Shown: positions 43,702 to 53,790, counted from the stretch's first letter. The stretch is DNA of 64,000 nucleotides from Flammeovirgaceae bacterium (GCA_024638265.1 JAHEKQ010000003.1:1-64000), one strand, 5' to 3'. The notes: generated by a model not told the origin, from the letters alone. Made by a program: numbers and translations.

Positions 43702-45195
43702 ATGAAATACTCGAATAATTACCTCTTTATATTATGTATCGTGATAATGACTGCCTGTGGTCAGGAAGAAAATATGCTTGAAGCAGAAGTGTACGAAACC
43801 AGTGCGGGGGGGAATCAGCTGACACTTCTCACGGGATTTACTCCCGGTTCATCACCGGCTAAACTTACTATTAATCCCGAAGAAACCTTCCAGGAGATTA
43901 CGGGCTTTGGGGGGTCTTTTACAGAGTCTTCTGCTTATCTTCTCAACCAGTTGGGCCCTGATAACAGGGACCGAATTCTTGAAGCATATTTTGGGGAAAG
44001 TGGGGCCCGCTATTCACTCACTCGGACACACATGAACTCCTGCGACTTCTCGCTGGACCAATATTCCTATGCTCCGGTAGAGGGCGATACTATCTTGGAG
44101 AGCTTCTCTATTGATGAGGACCGCGATGACATCATCCCGATGATAAAGGATGCGATGGCAAAATCAAAAGATGGTTTCAAGATCATTTCTTCACCCTGGA
44201 CGGCTCCACCCTGGATGAAAGACAATAACGACTGGGTAGGGGGAAATTTATTGCCTGAATATTATGACACATGGGCCCTGTTCTTTTCAAAGTACCTTGA
44301 TGCTTATCAAGCAGAGGGAATCGATATCTGGGGACTAACGGTCGAAAACGAACCGCTCGGCAATGGCAATAACTGGGAAAGTATGCATTTCACCCCGGAA
44401 GAAATGACGGATTTTGTGGAGAGTCATCTTGGTCCCAGATTGGAAGCAGATGGAAAAAGTGATGTAAAGATCCTGGGCTACGATCAGAACCGGGAGCACC
44501 TGAAGGAGTGGGTAGATGAAATGTACCGCAATGAAGCTTCTACACGGTATTTTGCCGGTACGGCGATCCATTGGTATGCCAGCACCTACGAGGTATTTCC
44601 GGATGAATTGCAGTATGCCCACGAAAAAGCACCAGGCAAGCACTTAATACAGTCTGAAGCCTGTGTGGATGCCGAAGTCCCCAAGTGGCAGGACGATGAA
44701 TGGTATTGGTCAAAGGAAGCTACTGACTGGGGTTGGGACTGGGCACCGGAAGATCAGAAGCCCCTTCACCCTAAATATGTGCCCGTGTACCGTTATGCAC
44801 GTGACATCATTGGCTGCCTGAATAACTGGGTTGATGGATGGGTAGATTGGAATATGGTCCTTGACCGTCAGGGCGGACCCAACTGGTTTAAAAACTGGTG
44901 CGTGGCCCCGGTAATTGTTGATCCGGAAAATGATGAAGTGTATTTCACCCCTTTGTATTATACTCTGAGTCATTTCAGCAGGTTTATTCGTCCCGGGGCA
45001 GTACGAATTGGACTTCTGTTATCAGATGAGTCAATACAAGCTACTGCAGTACGCAACCCTGACGGTTCCATTGCCATTGTATTGCTCAATGAGCAAAATG
45101 ATCCCAGGGATGTGTCACTTGTATTAGGTGATGAAAAGACAGCGTTTACTATCTCAGGACAAGCTGTACAAACCGTAATCATTGAAGCAAAGTGA
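43702..45195 (+). CDS. GH30-family beta-glucosidase/beta-1,6-glucanase lipoprotein
   Basis: 497 residues from ATG 43702 (a TTG at 43696 overlaps the GH17 stop). Lipobox CIVIMTAC (Cys19). GH30 marks: EITGFGGSFTESSAYLL, acid/base Glu in TVENEPLGNGNNW, nucleophile Glu in HLIQSEACVD, and a C-terminal beta-sandwich. In marine Bacteroidota GH30 enzymes of laminarin loci remove beta-1,6-linked glucose branches; this is the likely role here, by family and context. Confidence 0.9.
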   Translation: MKYSNNYLFILCIVIMTACGQEENMLEAEVYETSAGGNQLTLLTGFTPGSSPAKLTINPEETFQEITGFGGSFTESSAYLLNQLGPDNRDRILEAYFGESGARYSLTRTHMNSCDFSLDQYSYAPVEGDTILESFSIDEDRDDIIPMIKDAMAKSKDGFKIISSPWTAPPWMKDNNDWVGGNLLPEYYDTWALFFSKYLDAYQAEGIDIWGLTVENEPLGNGNNWESMHFTPEEMTDFVESHLGPRLEADGKSDVKILGYDQNREHLKEWVDEMYRNEASTRYFAGTAIHWYASTYEVFPDELQYAHEKAPGKHLIQSEACVDAEVPKWQDDEWYWSKEATDWGWDWAPEDQKPLHPKYVPVYRYARDIIGCLNNWVDGWVDWNMVLDRQGGPNWFKNWCVAPVIVDPENDEVYFTPLYYTLSHFSRFIRPGAVRIGLLLSDESIQATAVRNPDGSIAIVLLNEQNDPRDVSLVLGDEKTAFTISGQAVQTVIIEAK

Positions 45196-45226
45196 TTGAG
45201 TTCTTATAAAGACTAACCGGAATTAA

Positions 45227-46657
45227 ATGATACAACATACCATTTCAGAAAGAGACAGGGTACCCATGGTTCAGAAACTGGCCTTTGGTTCGGGCCATTT
45301 CGTGAATAACATGCTTCCGGGTGCCCTGGCATTTTTCATGTTCTTTCTTCTTACTGCATTTGGTATGGACCCCTTTTTAGCCGGTCTTCTAGGTGGTCTC
45401 CCCAGGATATTTGACGCTCTTACCGACCCGATTATGGGATTCATTTCGGATAACACCGATTCCAGGTGGGGACGCAGAAGACCCTATATATTTATCGGGG
45501 CCATTTTGAGCGGGATCCTCTTTGTGGTCTTGTGGCAAATGGATGAAAATAACTCCCAGGTATTCAATTTCTGGTATTTCCTGATCCTTTCCATGGTCTA
45601 TCTTATCGGTAATACCATGTTTTCAACCCCATTGATTGGCTTGGGTTATGAAATGACGTCTGACTACAATGAACGTACCCGTTTGATGGCATTTTCCCAA
45701 ACAATGGGCCAGGTTGCCTGGATGATCGTTCCCTGGTTTTGGGTAATTATAGCTGACCCGGAAATATTTGAGTCCCAGGCTGTCGGCGTAAGGCAACTAT
45801 CTCTTATGGTAGGCGGGCTTTGTATAGTATTGGGAATATTGCCGGCTATTTTCTGCCGGGGAATAGACAGTTCTCATATTGAAAACCGCAAAGAAATTAG
45901 TTTTAAAACGATGTTTTCAAATTTGAAGGATCTGTTTAAGGGAATTGTACAGGTGTCAAAGAATGTTCCGTTCTTAAGACTGTGTGGTGCCACTTTCCTG
46001 GTGTTCAACGGTTTCCAAATGGTGGCCTCATTCAGCGTATTCATTATCGTATTTTATATGTTTAATGGGGATTATGGAATGGCGGGAACATGGCCGGCTT
46101 GGTTCTCTACGGTTAGTGCGGTGCTTACCGCATTTATGGTAATTCCGATTATCTCCGCCATGGCCAATCGTTGGGGTAAACGAAATGCATTTATAATATC
46201 AACTTTAATATCTATCGTTGGATATGGATTGAAATGGTGGGGATTCAACCCGGAAAGTCCATTTATGATCTTTATGCCCGTTCCATTGATGGCATTTGGG
46301 ATCGGGGGCCTCTTTACTCTTATGATGAGTATGACTGCTGATGTCTGTGACCTCGATGAACTAAAGAACGGGATGCCGAGGAAAGAGGGAACTTTCGGTG
46401 CCATTTACTGGTGGATGGTTAAACTGGGCCAGGCATTGGCATTGGTACTGGGAGGCTTGGTTCTTAAGGTCGTCGGTTTTGACCAGAATGCAGCCACTCA
46501 AACTTTGGAAACTATGACGAATCTTCGGATCGCTGATATTGTTATACCGGCTTCAACAGCAACTCTTGCCATAATAGTTATGTGGAAATATGATATCACC
46601 GAGGAAAAAGCAAGAGATATAAAAAAGCAGCTGGAAGATCGGCGAGGAGTTCTTTAA
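45227..46657 (+). CDS. MFS (GPH-type) sugar:cation symporter
   Basis: 476 residues, about 12 membrane helices. The GPH-family signature is visible: DPIMGFISDNTDSRWGRRRP, and later DVCDLDELKNGMPRKEGTFG. Such symporters take up glycosides with H+ or Na+. Between two glucanase genes it most likely imports glucose oligomers released by the lipoprotein enzymes. Confidence 0.9.
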   Translation: MIQHTISERDRVPMVQKLAFGSGHFVNNMLPGALAFFMFFLLTAFGMDPFLAGLLGGLPRIFDALTDPIMGFISDNTDSRWGRRRPYIFIGAILSGILFVVLWQMDENNSQVFNFWYFLILSMVYLIGNTMFSTPLIGLGYEMTSDYNERTRLMAFSQTMGQVAWMIVPWFWVIIADPEIFESQAVGVRQLSLMVGGLCIVLGILPAIFCRGIDSSHIENRKEISFKTMFSNLKDLFKGIVQVSKNVPFLRLCGATFLVFNGFQMVASFSVFIIVFYMFNGDYGMAGTWPAWFSTVSAVLTAFMVIPIISAMANRWGKRNAFIISTLISIVGYGLKWWGFNPESPFMIFMPVPLMAFGIGGLFTLMMSMTADVCDLDELKNGMPRKEGTFGAIYWWMVKLGQALALVLGGLVLKVVGFDQNAATQTLETMTNLRIADIVIPASTATLAIIVMWKYDITEEKARDIKKQLEDRRGVL

Positions 46658-46674
46658 TAAACAAACTTATAGGA

Positions 46675-47556
46675 ATGGGAAAATACGGTAAGATAATGAC
46701 ACTTGCGGGTGTCGAACTTAATAAACTTAGCGAGAAACAACTACTGGATCTTTACCGGGAGTACCTCGAAAATGGGATGCATGGGCTTTGTTTTAGTCCA
46801 TATGGTGAGGGTCAGGAACCAGGCGATCATTTGAGCGAGGAACAAATCCATAAGAGGATGAAAATTATTCAGCCTTATACCAATTGGGTGCGTTCGTTTT
46901 CTTGCACGGAAGGCAATGAGATGATTCCAAAAATTGCCCGTGAATATGGCTTAAAAACACTCGTAGGCGCCTGGTTGAGCGATGATGCCGAGACAAATGA
47001 ACGTGAAATAGAGGGGTTGATCAAGGTGGTCAAAGAGGGATATGTGGATATAGCGGCGGTTGGTAACGAAGTCCTTTACAGGAAAGAGCTTACGGAGGAG
47101 GAATTGCTGGAGTTTATGCATCGGGTGAAGAAAGAGATCCCCGGAACCCCAATCGGTTACGTGGATGCCTATTACGAGTTTACTTCCCGTCCTGCGATCA
47201 CTGAAGCTTGTGATATCATCCTGGCAAACTGCTATCCTTATTGGGAGGGCTGCAATATCGATTACTCTCTGCTCTATATGCAGGGAATGTATAACCAGGC
47301 GCTGGGAGCAGGCAACGGCAAAAGGGTGATTATTACCGAAACGGGTTGGCCAAGTAATGGAACAGGACTGGAGGGAGCTCAACCCTCTGCTGAAAATTTC
47401 ATGAAGTACTTCATTAATACCCAGCGATGGTCCGAGGAAGCCGGGATTGAGATATTTTATTTTTCATCCTTTGATGAGGCCTGGAAAGTGGGAGCTGAAG
47501 GGGACGTAGGAGCCTATTGGGGTATTTGGGAAAAAGACGAGAAACTGAAATTCTAA
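46675..47556 (+). CDS. GH17-family enzyme without signal peptide
   Basis: 293 residues. GH17 fold: acid/base Glu in AAVGNEVLYRKELT and nucleophile Glu in VIITETGWPSNG; FYFSSFDEAWK closes the barrel. No signal peptide or lipobox, in contrast to the GH17 gene upstream, so it should act in the cytoplasm, for example on imported beta-1,3-oligosaccharides. It starts 17 bp after the symporter gene, completing the run import then hydrolysis. Confidence 0.83.
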   Translation: MGKYGKIMTLAGVELNKLSEKQLLDLYREYLENGMHGLCFSPYGEGQEPGDHLSEEQIHKRMKIIQPYTNWVRSFSCTEGNEMIPKIAREYGLKTLVGAWLSDDAETNEREIEGLIKVVKEGYVDIAAVGNEVLYRKELTEEELLEFMHRVKKEIPGTPIGYVDAYYEFTSRPAITEACDIILANCYPYWEGCNIDYSLLYMQGMYNQALGAGNGKRVIITETGWPSNGTGLEGAQPSAENFMKYFINTQRWSEEAGIEIFYFSSFDEAWKVGAEGDVGAYWGIWEKDEKLKF

Positions 47557-47588
47557 ACCCTCTTCACTTTTCAATTGAAAGTCAAAAA

Positions 47589-47650
47589 TAATTATGTAAT
47601 TAATTACATAATTAACCCATAGATAATTACATAATTAATTATATAATTAT
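47589..47650. repeat. Two tandem AT-rich palindromes upstream of the aldo/keto reductase gene
   Basis: A perfect 26-bp palindrome at 47589-47614 (core ATGTAATTAATTACAT) and a 28-bp palindrome with one mismatch at 47623-47650 share TAATTACATAATTAA. Their centres are 35 bp apart and the second reaches the ATG of the next gene. They may be operator sites, or a bidirectional hairpin. Confidence 0.7.
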
Positions 47651-48533
47651 GATGAGCCAACAAGAGATCACGGGGTCTGCCGGACAACCTCTTATTTTAG
47701 GTGCATGGCGTTGGAACGATCTGCCCATGTCACCGGGAGAAATCGAAAAACTACTCCACACTGGCCTGGAATTAGGAATCTCTACCATAGATCATGCGGA
47801 TATCTATGGAGATTACACCTGCGAACTGTTGTACGGAAAGGTCGTTAAGAACAATCCGGATTTTAGGGATCAGTTTCGTCACATTACAAAATGTGGAATC
47901 AAGTTGGCCTCTGATAAGTTTCCCGGCCGTATCCTGCCCACCTATGATACCAGCCGTGAACATATAGTCACTTCCGTGGAAACGTCCCTGAAAAATATGG
48001 ATCTCGAAAAACTGGATCTCGTATTAATTCATCGTCCTGATCCCCTGATGGACCCCAACGAAGTGGCTGAAGCATTTACAGTTTTGAGAAGCTCTGGAAA
48101 AGTAGCAGAATTTGGTGTATCCAACTTTAACCGGGAGCAGTTTGAACTATTGCAGGCACACCTTGACTACCCCCTGGTCACTAACCAGATTGAACTTTCA
48201 CTTCTCAATTCCGAGCCCTTTATCGATGGGAGCATTGATTTCCTGCACACCATGAATTTACCTATAATGGCCTGGTCACCTTTTGGAGGGGGGAAACTTT
48301 TCAAGGATGAAAAGCTGTACGGTGACTTGCAACCCCTGGCACAACGCTATGAATGTTCAGTTTCAGCCCTTGCCATTGCATGGCTTTTGCATCATCCTGC
48401 CACCATTCTCCCCATATTAGGCACTACCAACAAGGGCCGCCTACATGAGATAGCCAAAGCCCTCGAAATTAATCTTGACCGTGAAGACTGGTTCAAAATG
48501 CTGAAGTACGCCCGCGGCTACGATATACCCTAG
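47649..48533 (+). CDS. Aldo/keto reductase
   Basis: 294 residues, NADPH-dependent (beta/alpha)8 reductase of the AKR superfamily, YdhF-like. The catalytic Asp/Tyr region is DHADIYGDYTCELLYGKVV, the Lys region KCGIKLAS, then LVLIHRPDPLMD and GVSNFNREQF; ILPILGTTNKGRL is the cofactor phosphate site. Substrate unknown. Start is ATG 47649 or ATG 47652; both touch the palindrome. It may or may not belong to the glucan locus. Confidence 0.85.
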   Translation: MMSQQEITGSAGQPLILGAWRWNDLPMSPGEIEKLLHTGLELGISTIDHADIYGDYTCELLYGKVVKNNPDFRDQFRHITKCGIKLASDKFPGRILPTYDTSREHIVTSVETSLKNMDLEKLDLVLIHRPDPLMDPNEVAEAFTVLRSSGKVAEFGVSNFNREQFELLQAHLDYPLVTNQIELSLLNSEPFIDGSIDFLHTMNLPIMAWSPFGGGKLFKDEKLYGDLQPLAQRYECSVSALAIAWLLHHPATILPILGTTNKGRLHEIAKALEINLDREDWFKMLKYARGYDIP

Positions 48534-48591
48534 GAGAAGTAAAAATTCAAAGGGCAAAAGTCAAAAGTTAAATCTATTGGGGAAGTGATAC

Positions 48592-48729
48592 TACCACTTT
48601 ACCACTTTACCACTTTACCCACCTACCACCTACCACCTTACCACCTTACCACCTACCACCTTACCACCTTACCACCTTACCACCTTACCACCTTACCACT
48701 TTCTACTTTCTACTTTCTACTATACACTT
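48592..48729. repeat. TACCACC(TT) simple-sequence tract
   Basis: About 130 bp made of irregular copies of TACCACTT, TACCACC and TTACCACC, ending in TACTTTC units. It lies between the aldo/keto reductase and uvrA genes. A formal open frame through it (Tyr/His/Leu/Thr-rich) continues into uvrA but is not credible protein. Confidence 0.85.
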
Positions 48730-48744
48730 TCACCCTAAACCAAC

Positions 48745-48752
48745 TATCTTTG
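48745..48752 (+). promoter_or_regulatory. uvrA -7 promoter element (TATCTTTG)
   Basis: A perfect TAnnTTTG box right after the simple repeat, 42 bp before the uvrA ATG. No -33 TTG at standard spacing; the repeat occupies the upstream side, so changes in repeat length could alter promoter context. Confidence 0.5.
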
Positions 48753-48794
48753 CATTTTTGCAAAATATTGGCCGGGAAGGAAGATAATATAGTA

Positions 48795-51617
48795 ATGGAT
48801 GCGACGGGTTATGAGAACCTGGAAGTATTGGGTGCCCGGGAGCATAACCTCAAGGATATCAACGTCATCCTTCCGCGGAATAAGCTGGTGGTAATTACGG
48901 GAATTTCGGGTAGTGGAAAGTCCTCATTGGCCTTCGATACCATCTATGCAGAAGGTCAAAGGAGGTATATGGAGAGCTTTTCTGCCTATGCCAGGTCTTT
49001 TATCGGGGATATGGAGCGTCCGGATGTTGACAAGATCAACGGGCTCAGCCCGGTAATTTCCATTGAGCAAAAAACCACCTCGCGAAATCCCAGGTCGACT
49101 GTTGGAACAGTCACCGAGGTTTATGATTTCTTCAGGCTCCTCTATGCACGGGCTGGGGATGCTTACAGCTACATTTCAGGCAAGAAGATGATGCGCCAGA
49201 CTGAGGAGCAGATCATCGACCATATCATGAGTTATTTTGCCGGGGGCAAACTAACCATCATGGCCCCGGTCGTCAGAGCCCGCAAGGGCCATTACCGTGA
49301 ATTGTTTCAGCAATTGCGGAAATCGGGATACGGCAAGGTCAGGGTAGACGGTATGGTGGAGGATATTGTGCCCAAGATGCAACTTGACCGATACAAAATC
49401 CATGACATTGAGGTGTTGATAGATCGCGTCGTGGTTAATGAAAAAGATCGCTTCCGGATCAGCCAGTCAATCATGACCGCGATGAGAGAGGGCAGGGGGG
49501 TTATCATGTGCCTGGACGGTGATGGCAACCTTCATCATTTCAGCAAGTTCCTGATGGATGCCGAGAACGGGCTTTCCTATGACGAACCGGCCCCGAATAC
49601 TTTTTCATTCAACTCACCCTATGGAGCCTGTCCACGATGTAACGGGATGGGGGTGATTGAGGAGATTACCAGGGATTCAATCATTCCTGATCCCTCAAAA
49701 AGCATAAGCCGTGGAGGAATTCTTCCTCTCGGGGAATACAGGGACATATGGATTTTCAAGAAGATCCAGGCAATCCTGCGAAAGCATAAACTCGATATTT
49801 CCACACCAATAAGAAAGCTGCCTGAGGAGGTCATTGATGTTCTGCTTTACGGGGATGAAACACCCGTAGCCGTAGCTTCCAAAAAGTACCCCGGAACTGA
49901 TTGGTATACGAAATTTGAGGGGATCATCCGTTTCCTTGAAAAACAGAAATCCGGCTCTTCCGATAAGATCCAGAAATGGTTGAAGGAATTTATGGTCATC
50001 TCTACCTGCCCGGAATGCGAAGGTGCCAGGCTTAAAAAGGAATCCTTGTTCTTCAAGATTGATGACAGGAATATATCCGAGCTGGCCAGGATGGATATCA
50101 AGACCCTTGCTGACTGGATGGTAGGCCTTGAAGACCGAATGACGGAAAGACAGAGAAAGATAAGCCCCGAGGTATTAAAGGAGTTGAGAAAACGGATTGG
50201 TTTTCTGCTCGATGTGGGGCTTGACTACCTCCAACTCGATCGTCCGCTCAGAACACTGTCGGGGGGTGAAGCGCAGCGGATCAGGTTGGCTACCCAGATC
50301 GGAAGCCAGTTGGTGGGGGTTCTTTACATTCTGGATGAGCCCAGTATCGGGTTACACCAGCGGGATAACCATCGATTAATCAAGGCTTTAAAGAACCTGC
50401 GCGATATTGGGAATAGTGTGATTGTGGTGGAACACGACAAGGACATGATGCTTGAATCCGACCACATCATTGACATAGGACCTGGGGCTGGAAGGTTTGG
50501 AGGCCAGATTGTAGCAGAAGGAGCACCTGATCATTTCTATTCCGGTGATAGCCTGACCGCGAAATATATCAGGGGTGAGAGAACCATCCCGGTACCACTC
50601 CATCGCAGGGAGGGCAAGGGAGAGGAGTTGGTAATTCACAAGGCCCGGGGAAATAACCTGAAAAACATCGACCTGAAACTTCCGCTTGGAAAGATGGTTT
50701 GTATCACGGGCGTCTCGGGAAGTGGTAAGTCGACCCTTATCCACGACACGCTTTTCCCCATACTGAATACGCACTTTTATCGTTCAAGACTCACCCCACT
50801 GCCCTTTGAAAAGGTAGAAGGGTTGAAATACCTGGATAAGGTGATTGAAGTGGATCAAAGTCCTATCGGGCGAACCCCCAGGTCAAATCCCGCTACCTAT
50901 ACAGGGGTATTTTCTGATATCCGCTCCTTGTTCTCCAATCTTCCGGAAGCCAAGATCAGGGGCTACAAACCCGGTCGTTTTTCATTCAATGTGAAGGGAG
51001 GAAGGTGTGAAACCTGCGAAGGTGCTGGGCTAAGAACTATCGAAATGGATTTTCTTCCGGATGTTCATGTTTTATGTGAGACCTGCAAGGGAAAGCGGTA
51101 TAACCGGGAAACCCTGGAGGTAAGATTCAAAGGGAAGTCCATTGCGGACGTGCTCGACATGACCGTAGAGGATGCTGTCGAATTCTTTGAGAATCAGCCT
51201 CGTATACTGAGAAAGATCAAAACCCTCAACGATGTTGGACTTGGATACATCCACCTGGGTCAGCATGCTACTACTTTGTCGGGAGGAGAGGCACAGCGGG
51301 TCAAGCTGGCTACGGAATTATCCAAGAAAGACACCGGAAAAACCCTTTATATCCTGGATGAGCCGACAACAGGGTTGCATTTCCAGGATATCCAACATCT
51401 CCTTGAAGTATTGAACAGGTTAGTGGATAAGGGAAATACGGTGCTCATTGTAGAACATAATCTTGACGTGATTAAGATGGCCGATCACATTATTGACCTT
51501 GGGCCTGAAGGGGGTGAAAAAGGTGGAAAAATCGTTGTTGAAGGATCCCCGGAGAAGGTCACCCGATCCCGAAAAAGCTATACCGCCAGGTATCTCAAGG
51601 AGGAGTTGAGTCGGTAA
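48795..51617 (+). CDS. uvrA: Excinuclease ABC subunit A
   Basis: 940 residues from ATG 48795 ([13 protein letters not shown]), which is the family N-terminus; the longer frame from 48585 runs through the simple repeat. Damage-recognition ATPase of nucleotide excision repair. Two ABC modules: Walker [10 protein letters not shown] and GVSGSGKST, signatures [12 protein letters not shown] and [12 protein letters not shown], and zinc-finger pairs [25 protein letters not shown] and CETCKGKR. Complete. uvrB and uvrC are not in the window. Confidence 0.96.
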   Translation: MDATGYENLEVLGAREHNLKDINVILPRNKLVVITGISGSGKSSLAFDTIYAEGQRRYMESFSAYARSFIGDMERPDVDKINGLSPVISIEQKTTSRNPRSTVGTVTEVYDFFRLLYARAGDAYSYISGKKMMRQTEEQIIDHIMSYFAGGKLTIMAPVVRARKGHYRELFQQLRKSGYGKVRVDGMVEDIVPKMQLDRYKIHDIEVLIDRVVVNEKDRFRISQSIMTAMREGRGVIMCLDGDGNLHHFSKFLMDAENGLSYDEPAPNTFSFNSPYGACPRCNGMGVIEEITRDSIIPDPSKSISRGGILPLGEYRDIWIFKKIQAILRKHKLDISTPIRKLPEEVIDVLLYGDETPVAVASKKYPGTDWYTKFEGIIRFLEKQKSGSSDKIQKWLKEFMVISTCPECEGARLKKESLFFKIDDRNISELARMDIKTLADWMVGLEDRMTERQRKISPEVLKELRKRIGFLLDVGLDYLQLDRPLRTLSGGEAQRIRLATQIGSQLVGVLYILDEPSIGLHQRDNHRLIKALKNLRDIGNSVIVVEHDKDMMLESDHIIDIGPGAGRFGGQIVAEGAPDHFYSGDSLTAKYIRGERTIPVPLHRREGKGEELVIHKARGNNLKNIDLKLPLGKMVCITGVSGSGKSTLIHDTLFPILNTHFYRSRLTPLPFEKVEGLKYLDKVIEVDQSPIGRTPRSNPATYTGVFSDIRSLFSNLPEAKIRGYKPGRFSFNVKGGRCETCEGAGLRTIEMDFLPDVHVLCETCKGKRYNRETLEVRFKGKSIADVLDMTVEDAVEFFENQPRILRKIKTLNDVGLGYIHLGQHATTLSGGEAQRVKLATELSKKDTGKTLYILDEPTTGLHFQDIQHLLEVLNRLVDKGNTVLIVEHNLDVIKMADHIIDLGPEGGEKGGKIVVEGSPEKVTRSRKSYTARYLKEELSR

Positions 51618-51625
51618 AAATAGAA

Positions 51626-51648
51626 ATGCCGCCTGGTGCAGGCGGCAT
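51626..51648 (+). terminator. Hairpin after uvrA (weak terminator)
   Basis: ATGCCGCCT (51626-51634) and AGGCGGCAT (51640-51648) form a 9-bp stem, but no T run follows. It may mark the 3' end by RNA stability rather than intrinsic termination. Confidence 0.4.
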
Positions 51649-51763
51649 CTCACGTTCAACCAAAACCTTGAAAGTATTCAACCATTTATTTAACGATCAA
51701 TCGTTTTAAAAAGTTCTGATCGATCTTCTAACAATAGATATTTTTAAGCAACTTAGAAGTGCT

Positions 51764-52135
51764 ATGAAAAAAACCCGCCTTTTGTGCGTGGAAGACGACA
51801 GTATCAATGCCTTCATCATGGAAAAGTTGTTGGCAAAAGATTATGACCTTGTCTGTGTGAAAGATTTCGAGAGTTGTCTGAATGAACTTGAGAACGGGGA
51901 TTATGATGTAATCCTTATGGATATAAATCTCGGCAGGGGACAGATGGATGGTACAGACCTTCTGAAGACCATTCGGGAAAATGAAAGGATATCCAATATT
52001 CCCGTATTTGCCATTACTTCCTATGCATTACCTGGAGACCGGGAAAAATTCCTGGAGATGGGTTTCAATCATTATTTCAGTAAGCCCATTGATAGAAATG
52101 AGTTGATTGGGATAATTCAAAATTATGTTTCATGA
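51764..52135 (+). CDS. Single-domain response regulator
   Basis: 123 residues, only a receiver domain: acidic pair Asp11-Asp12 in CVEDDSINA, phospho-acceptor Asp53 in VILMDINLG, Thr/Ser in FAITSYA and Lys in FSKPIDR. There is no output domain, so it works as a phosphorelay intermediate or protein-binding switch. Its kinase is not in the neighbourhood. The stop overlaps the threonine aldolase start by 4 nt. Confidence 0.92.
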   Translation: MKKTRLLCVEDDSINAFIMEKLLAKDYDLVCVKDFESCLNELENGDYDVILMDINLGRGQMDGTDLLKTIRENERISNIPVFAITSYALPGDREKFLEMGFNHYFSKPIDRNELIGIIQNYVS

Positions 52136-53151
52136 TCGATCTTAGAAGCGATACTGTTACGAAGCCCACTTCGGGAATGATGGATGCCATGATGAATGCC
52201 GAAGTCGGAGATGATGTTTTTGGAGAAGACCCAACGGTAAACGAACTGGAAGAAAAATGTGCGCGTATATTCGGAATGGACGGAGCACTATTTTGTCCTT
52301 CTGGCACCATGGCCAATCAGATTGGTATGGCAGTGCTTACACAACCCTATGAGGAAGTAATCTGCTATGAAGGGTCACATATATACAAATACGAGGGTGG
52401 TGGCTTGCATGGAAACAGTGGCCTATCGGTGCGCTTGCTAAAAGGGGATAGAGGCAGGATAACGGCACATGATGTAAAGAAGAACATCAATCCGGATGAC
52501 CAGCATTTTCCCACCACCTCGGTAGTTGGTTTGGAAAATACCGTTAACAAAGGGGGTGGGTCGTATTACAACCTTAAGGAAATCGAAGAGATCAACGAAG
52601 TTGCCAGGGAATCGGGTTTAAAGATGCATCTCGATGGAGCCCGGTTGTTTAATGCCCTGGAGGAAACACGGGATGATCCGCGTGATTACGGGAAAATGTT
52701 TGAAACAATTTCCATTTGTCTTTCTAAGGGACTGGGTGCCCCAGTAGGCTCTGTCCTGATGTTCGACAGGCCCCTTAAACGATCGGCGCGACGTAGGAGA
52801 AAAACTTTCGGTGGAGCTATGAGACAAGCGGGATTTCTCGCCGCGGCCGGCATTTATGCGCTGGAAAACCATGTAAAAAGGCTAAAAGAAGATCACCGCC
52901 GGGCCAGGGAACTCGGAAGCTGCCTGAATGCACTTTCCTGGGTGGAAGAAGTTCTTCCTGTTGATACGAATATTGTCATTTTCAAGCTTCGACCTGGGAT
53001 GCATTCTTCTGAAATAGTACCAGAGCTGGAGGATAAGGGCATTTTATCAGTTGCATTCGGCCCCGATGAAATAAGGCTTGTAACACACCTGGATTACAGG
53101 GACGATGATCTGGAGAAAACAATTGATATTCTGAAGAAATTCAGAAGGTGA
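52132..53151 (+). CDS. ltaE: Low-specificity L-threonine aldolase
   Basis: 339 residues, PLP enzyme of fold type I that splits L-threonine/allo-threonine to glycine and acetaldehyde. RSDTVTKPTSGMMDAMMNA at the N-terminus, FGEDPTVNELE, LENTVNKGGG, HLDGARLFNA and the PLP lysine in SICLSKGLGAPVGS are complete. Product glycine could feed the cleavage system encoded in part at 19.5-22.4 kb. Confidence 0.93.
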   Translation: MIDLRSDTVTKPTSGMMDAMMNAEVGDDVFGEDPTVNELEEKCARIFGMDGALFCPSGTMANQIGMAVLTQPYEEVICYEGSHIYKYEGGGLHGNSGLSVRLLKGDRGRITAHDVKKNINPDDQHFPTTSVVGLENTVNKGGGSYYNLKEIEEINEVARESGLKMHLDGARLFNALEETRDDPRDYGKMFETISICLSKGLGAPVGSVLMFDRPLKRSARRRRKTFGGAMRQAGFLAAAGIYALENHVKRLKEDHRRARELGSCLNALSWVEEVLPVDTNIVIFKLRPGMHSSEIVPELEDKGILSVAFGPDEIRLVTHLDYRDDDLEKTIDILKKFRR

Positions 53152-53239
53152 GCTGTCTGACAATTCACAATCTTTTTTCTGACAAACCAAACTTAACTAT
53201 CACACATATCGTTTTGACAAATACATCAAATCAAATAAC

Positions 53240-53737
53240 ATGAAAGCGTATAAAATACTTCTCTCCCTGATCATTGTTTTGATTGGGTCCCCTTTGCTGG
53301 CACAGAAAAGCCCAAAAAAAGAAGCTGAAGGCGAAATTGAAGGCGTCAGTGTAAAGATCGTATATCATTCACCCTCTGCACGTGGAAGAACTATAATGGG
53401 TGAACTGGTTCCTTACGACAAGGTTTGGAGAACAGGTGCCAATAACGCCACGACATTTGAAATTGATGGAGATATCTCCATTGAAGGTGAAACCCTGGAG
53501 GCTGGCAGGTATGGCTTGTTTACCATTCCCGGTGAAGACAGTTGGACCATTGTTTTTAATAGCAATGCCGATCAGTGGGGCGCTTTTAACTACGACGAAT
53601 CAGATGATGTCCTTCGGGTTGAAGTTTCCCCGGATGAGACCTCTGACTTTGTCGAGTCGTTCAATATCTCGGTAGAAGGCAATGGTTTCCGGTTGGAATG
53701 GGAAAATACTTCTGTGTTTGTGAGCGTTAGTAATTAA
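53240..53737 (+). CDS. DUF2911-family exported protein
   Basis: 165 residues, signal peptide (ILLSLIIVLIGSPLLA). The domain pattern YHSPSARGRTIMGELVPY, KVWRTGANNATTFEI and FTIPGEDSWTIVFN is typical of DUF2911 proteins, common in Bacteroidota, with beta-rich periplasmic domain and unknown function. A terminator follows, overlapping the end of the convergent gene. Confidence 0.85.
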   Translation: MKAYKILLSLIIVLIGSPLLAQKSPKKEAEGEIEGVSVKIVYHSPSARGRTIMGELVPYDKVWRTGANNATTFEIDGDISIEGETLEAGRYGLFTIPGEDSWTIVFNSNADQWGAFNYDESDDVLRVEVSPDETSDFVESFNISVEGNGFRLEWENTSVFVSVSN

Positions 53738-53754
53738 ACTACACAGTTTACTTT

Positions 53755-53790
53755 TTCAGAGGGAAGCCTGCTCAGGGTTTCCCTTTTTTA
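53755..53790 (+). terminator. Intrinsic terminator of the DUF2911 gene
   Basis: AGGGAAGCCT (53760-53769) pairs with AGGGTTTCCCT (53774-53784) with small internal mismatch, followed by a T run. The plus-strand stem lies inside the last codons of the convergent CHASE2 gene. Confidence 0.7.

Noticed and set aside
48592-48729. CRISPR array
   Set aside because: Units are 7-8 bp and contiguous, with no spacers and no cas genes.
48585-48794. N-terminal extension of UvrA encoded through the TACCACC repeat
   Set aside because: The extension is a translation of simple repeat, the -7 box lies inside it, and the UvrA family start is at 48795.
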